This document shows, one piece after another, positions 60,803-64,000 of a stretch of DNA of 64,000 nt. The translations under genes were made by a program, and so were the position numbers. The notes below the pieces were generated by a model. It did no database searches. It was given only the letters and a program-made list of their open reading frames with translations, and was not told where the DNA came from. Positions within the stretch are counted from its first letter, which is position 1, and each line of letters starts with the position of its first letter. The stretch covers positions 3,534,001 through 3,598,000 of the forward strand of contig NZ_CP123923.1 in the NCBI RefSeq assembly GCF_030450125.1. The letters run 5' to 3'. The DNA comes from Streptomyces sp. WP-1. GTDB taxonomy: Bacteria > Actinomycetota > Actinomycetes > Streptomycetales > Streptomycetaceae.

Positions 60803-61825
60803 TCAGCGCCAGCCGAGCGCCGGCGCGACATGGGTGAGGATGTTCTCCAGGACGTGACTGTTGTAGTCCACGCCGAGCTGGTTGGGCACGGTCAGCAGCA
60901 GCGTGTCGGCCTCGGCGATCGCCTCGTCCCCGGCCAGCTGCTCGATCAGCGCGTCGGGCTCGGCGGCGTACGTACGGCCGAAGATCGCCCGGGTGTCGGC
61001 GTCGAGGTAGCCGATGCTGTCGCCGCTGTCGCCGTCGCGGCCGAAGTAGGCGCGGTCCCGGTCGTCGGTGAGGGCGAAGACGCTCCGCGAGACGGACACC
61101 CGCGGCTCGCGTTCCCAGCCCGCCTCGGCCCAGGCCTTGCGGAAGGCCCGGATCTGCGCCGCCTGCTGCACAGGGAAGGGCGCGCCGCCCTCGTCGTCCT
61201 TGACGGTCGAGCTCATCAGGTTCATGCCGAGCCCGGCGGCCCAGGCGGCGGTGGCGTTGGAACCCGCGCCCCACCAGATGCGCTCGCGCAGCCCCTCGGA
61301 GTACGGCTCGATGCGCAGCGGTCCCGGCGGGTTGGCGAACATCGGGCGCGGGTTCGGCTCGGCGAAGCCCTTGCCCTGGAGCACCATCAGCAGCACCTCG
61401 GTGTGCTGGCGGGCCATGTCGGCGTCGGTCCTGCCCTCGCCGGGCGCGTAGCCGAAGTACCGCCAGCCGTCGACGACCTGCTCCGGTGACCCGCGGCTGA
61501 CGCCGAGCTGGAGCCGGCCGCCGGAGATCAGGTCGGCGGCACCGGCGTCCTCGGCCATGTACATGGGGTTCTCGTAGCGCATGTCGATCACGCCGGTGCC
61601 GATCTCGATGCGCGAGGTCTTCGCGCCGATCGCGGAGAGCAGCGGGAAGGGCGAGCCCAGCTGGCGGGCGAAGTGGTGCACCCGGAAGTAGGCCCCGTCG
61701 GCGCCCAGTTCCTCGGCGGCCACGGCGAGGTCGATGGACTGGAGCAGCGTGTCGGAGGCGCTGCGGGTCTTCGAGTGGGGGCTGTCGGCCCAGTGGCCGA
61801 AGGAGAGGAATCCGATGCGCTTCAT
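60803..61825 (-). CDS. LLM class flavin-dependent oxidoreductase
   Basis: A 340-residue luciferase-like enzyme. MKRIGFLSFGHWADSP is the first strand, GAYFRVHHFARQLGSPFPLL and IEIGTGVIDMRYENPMYMAED are conserved flavin-site segments, and LQLGVSRGSPEQVVDG follows. ATG 61825 gives the natural start. The substrate is unknown. It lies downstream of hemB but has its own AT-rich upstream region with the TTGA-N4-TCAA dyad shared with the other LLM gene. Its stop is directly followed, in the same frame, by the Rossmann coding sequence. Confidence 0.88.
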   Translation of the reverse strand: MKRIGFLSFGHWADSPHSKTRSASDTLLQSIDLAVAAEELGADGAYFRVHHFARQLGSPFPLLSAIGAKTSRIEIGTGVIDMRYENPMYMAEDAGAADLISGGRLQLGVSRGSPEQVVDGWRYFGYAPGEGRTDADMARQHTEVLLMVLQGKGFAEPNPRPMFANPPGPLRIEPYSEGLRERIWWGAGSNATAAWAAGLGMNLMSSTVKDDEGGAPFPVQQAAQIRAFRKAWAEAGWEREPRVSVSRSVFALTDDRDRAYFGRDGDSGDSIGYLDADTRAIFGRTYAAEPDALIEQLAGDEAIAEADTLLLTVPNQLGVDYNSHVLENILTHVAPALGWR

Positions 61826-61852
61826 ACCGCCGTGAACAGCGGACCGAGTTAA

Positions 61853-61867
61853 TTGATTCCTCAACTA
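61853..61867. promoter_or_regulatory. TTGA-N4-TCAACTA operator-like site, copy 2
   Basis: TTGATTCCTCAACTA lies 28 nt upstream of the LLM gene start and matches the site at 44606-44620 at 13 of 15 positions. The arms TTGA/TCAA are exact. The surrounding bases (GAGTTAATTGATT) form a small AT-rich island, probably the promoter. Confidence 0.6.
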
Positions 61868-61896
61868 TCACTCGGCCCGCCCCGCACTTGCCCGAT

Positions 61897-62889
61897 TCAG
61901 CGCAGCTTCTGCGCCACCTCGGTCGCCCAGTACGTCAGGATGTTCCGCGCCCCGGCCCGCTTGATCCCCGTCAGGGTCTCGAAGATCGCCCGGTCCCGCT
62001 CGATCCAGCCCTTCTCGGCCGCGGCCTCGATCATCGAGTACTCGCCGGAGATCTGGTACGCGGCGACCGGCACGTCCACCGCGTCCGCGACGCGCGCGAG
62101 GACGTCGAGGTACGGCCCGGCCGGCTTGACCATCACCATGTCCGCGCCCTCGGCGAGGTCCAGCTCCAACTCCCGCAGGGACTCGCGCCAGTTGGCGGGG
62201 TCCTGCTGGTACGTCTTGCGGTCGCCCCGCAGCGAGGAGGCGACGGCCTCGCGGAAGGGGCCGTAGAACGCGGAGGAGTACTTCGCGGTGTACGCGAGGA
62301 TCGCCACGTCCTCGCGGCCGATCTGGTCCAGCGCGTCGCGGATGACGCCGATCTGGCCGTCCATCATCCCGCTGGGGCCGACGACGTGGGCGCCGGCGTC
62401 GGCCTGCACCTGGGCCATCTCGGCGTACCGCTCCAGGGTGGCGTCGTTGTCGACCCGGCCCTCGGCGTCCAGCACCCCGCAGTGCCCGTGGTCGGTGAAC
62501 TCGTCCAGGCACAGGTCGGACATGACGAGGAGGTCGTCGCCGACCTCGGCGCGTACATCGCGCAGCGCGACCTGGAGGATCCCCTCCGGGTCGGTACCGG
62601 CCGTTCCCTGGGCGTCCTTGCTGCCGTCCTCCGGCACGCCGAACAGCATGATCCCGGAGACCCCGGCCTCGACGGCCTCCGCCGCGGCCTTCTTCAGGCT
62701 GTCGCGGGTGTGCTGGACGACGCCGGGCATCGCGGCGATCGGCACGGGCTCACCGACGCCCTCACGGATGAACGCGGGGAGGATCAGGTCGGCGGGGTGC
62801 AGACGCGTCTCGGCGACCATCCGTCGCATAACGGGCGAGGTCCGCAGCCGCCGGGGACGCGTACCGGGGAAAGATCCGTACTTCGTCAT
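61897..62889 (-). CDS. hemB: Delta-aminolevulinic acid dehydratase (porphobilinogen synthase)
   Basis: HemB condenses two 5-aminolevulinates to porphobilinogen. The 330-residue protein has both active-site lysines: Lys203 in [15 protein letters not shown] and Lys255 in [12 protein letters not shown]. The metal-binding stretch [14 protein letters not shown] has Cys127, Asp129 and Cys137, a mixture between the three-Cys zinc type and the Asp-rich magnesium type. ATG 62889 is the start. hemL is elsewhere in the window, so tetrapyrrole genes are split. Confidence 0.95.
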   Translation of the reverse strand: MTKYGSFPGTRPRRLRTSPVMRRMVAETRLHPADLILPAFIREGVGEPVPIAAMPGVVQHTRDSLKKAAAEAVEAGVSGIMLFGVPEDGSKDAQGTAGTDPEGILQVALRDVRAEVGDDLLVMSDLCLDEFTDHGHCGVLDAEGRVDNDATLERYAEMAQVQADAGAHVVGPSGMMDGQIGVIRDALDQIGREDVAILAYTAKYSSAFYGPFREAVASSLRGDRKTYQQDPANWRESLRELELDLAEGADMVMVKPAGPYLDVLARVADAVDVPVAAYQISGEYSMIEAAAEKGWIERDRAIFETLTGIKRAGARNILTYWATEVAQKLR

Positions 62890-63096
62890 GGCTTCTACGC
62901 TACGCCCGCCCGCTCTCCCTCCTTACCGACGCCCTGTCGGCCCCGCCGCCCGGCATCGAGGGGCAAACCGGAACCCCGATACCGAGTCTTTGCGCCCCCC
63001 TGGCCATCTCTGGATCCGCGCGCCTCCCCAGCGTTCTACGCGCGTGGTGTCATGCACCCGACACCACACCCCCTGCCTCCCAGAAGGAGTCACGCA

Positions 63097-64000
63097 ATGC
63101 TGCGGAAGGCCCTCACCCGCGCCGCTGTCGCCCTCGCCGCCGGCAGTGCCGTCGCCGCCGCCGCCGTCCCCGCGAACGCGGCGACGTACTCGGCGTTCGC
63201 CTTCTCCCGGGCCGGTAGCGGCCAGCCGGCGATCTACGACTTCATCGACTCGGCCACCAGCAAGCTCGACATGACGATGTACGAGCTGGAGGACACGACG
63301 GCCGTCAACGACCTGGTCGCGCTGGAGAAGAAGGGCGTCACCGTCCGGGTCGTCCTGGACCGGCAGCACAAGAGCGAGGACAACGCGGCGTACACGACGC
63401 TGACCGCCGCGGGCGTGGGCGTCGTCTGGTCCTCCTCGTCCTACGTCTACACCCACCAGAAGACGATCACCGTGGACGGCACCAAGTCGCTCGTCCTGAC
63501 CGGCAACCTGACCTCGCAGTACTACACGACCAGCCGGGACTACGGCGTCTTCACCGACGACACCCGCGATGTCGCCGCCATCGAGAAGGTCTTCGACGCC
63601 GACTACGCGGGCACCTCGGTCACCCCCGCCGACGGCGACCACCTGCTGTGGTCCCCCACCGACTCGCGCGGCCGGCTGGTGTCCTTCATCGACGCCGCGA
63701 CCAAGACGCTCGACGTGCAGGAGCTGGAGTTCAGCGACAGCGCGGTCGTCAACGCGATCGTGGCGCGCGCCAAGGCGGGCGTGAAGGTCCGTGTCGTCCT
63801 CGAAGACCCCGCGAGCTACGCCGGCGAGGTCTCCGCGGTCAAGGCGGCGGGCGGCACGGTCGTCGGCTACTCCGACCCGGACGGCTTCTACATCCACGCC
63901 AAGGCCATGGTCGCCGACTACGGCCTGTCCACCCAGGCGGTGGAGGCCGGTTCCATGAACATCAGCAGCAACTCCCTGAGCAACAACCGGGAGTTGGGCA
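63097..64000 (+). CDS. Secreted phospholipase D-like protein, 3' end outside window
   Basis: The first 301 codons are present. A Sec signal peptide (KALTRAAVALAAGSAVAAAA, cleavage likely after AN-A near residue 28) leads to a PLD-fold domain with two HKD-type motifs: THQKTITVDG (~121-130) and IHAKAMVAD (~267-275). These supply the His/Lys pairs that form the phosphohistidine intermediate. ATG 63097 has AGAAGGAG 7 nt upstream. It could be a phospholipase D or a nuclease; the missing end prevents finer assignment. The upstream 207 bp hold only the divergent promoters. Confidence 0.88.
   Translation, partial: MLRKALTRAAVALAAGSAVAAAAVPANAATYSAFAFSRAGSGQPAIYDFIDSATSKLDMTMYELEDTTAVNDLVALEKKGVTVRVVLDRQHKSEDNAAYTTLTAAGVGVVWSSSSYVYTHQKTITVDGTKSLVLTGNLTSQYYTTSRDYGVFTDDTRDVAAIEKVFDADYAGTSVTPADGDHLLWSPTDSRGRLVSFIDAATKTLDVQELEFSDSAVVNAIVARAKAGVKVRVVLEDPASYAGEVSAVKAAGGTVVGYSDPDGFYIHAKAMVADYGLSTQAVEAGSMNISSNSLSNNRELG

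Overview
The window is a high-GC chromosomal segment of a Streptomyces-type actinomycete. The evidence is very strong G/C bias at third codon positions, frequent GTG starts behind GGAGG-like ribosome sites, many overlapping gene pairs, and actinobacterial families such as DUF2637, DUF3558-like lipoproteins, the futalosine menaquinone pathway and SpoIIE/STAS regulators. Both edges cut genes: an acyl-CoA ligase on the left and a secreted phospholipase D-like protein on the right. I see no rRNA, tRNA, intact IS element or CRISPR array.

Layout. 1-5447: acyl-CoA ligase and a divergent MaoC-type hydratase share a control region with TTACC/GGTAA dyads; then lgt, a TetR regulator, a DUF4229 membrane protein, a GNAT acetyltransferase and a UdgX-type uracil-DNA glycosylase. 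5770-10702: late menaquinone block (mqnE, Lrp regulator, UbiX-, UbiA/MqnP- and UbiD-type enzymes). 10904-17276: co-directional accessory cluster (DUF6232-like, DUF5955-like, condensation-domain protein, P-loop ATPase, membrane-anchored type 1 periplasmic-binding protein). 17727-25431: cytochrome c maturation (resA, ccdA, resB, ccsB), a secreted polysaccharide deacetylase-like lipoprotein, a histidine phosphatase and hemL. 25729-30364: an unstable-looking stretch with a repeat-rich protein, a decayed duplicate of its 3' end, a large HTH/coiled-coil/32-residue-repeat protein and small stress proteins.

30510-36951 is a signalling block: a SpoIIE-type phosphatase, a cobalamin-binding protein carrying the W-x9-EH photoreceptor signature, a STAS protein and a SigB-family sigma factor, followed by an RsbW-like kinase, a second STAS protein and a Ser/Thr kinase. 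The simplest reading is that a B12/light input acts on partner switching that frees the sigma factor. 37026-42651 holds a phosphorothioate-DNA-type HNH endonuclease, an MprF-like lipid aminoacyl transferase and a two-component system.

42859-63097 is mixed housekeeping: an LLM monooxygenase/FMN reductase pair (the reductase appears frameshifted), an SDR, rtcB, several lipoproteins, a DUF2637 protein, class I lysS convergent with the DUF2637 gene, argS, a WYL regulator divergent from a VOC protein, a membrane-anchored HTH protein divergent from a DUF4232 lipoprotein, a second LLM enzyme followed in the same frame by a Rossmann protein without a start codon, and hemB. Function names come from motif recognition by eye; none was checked by database search.
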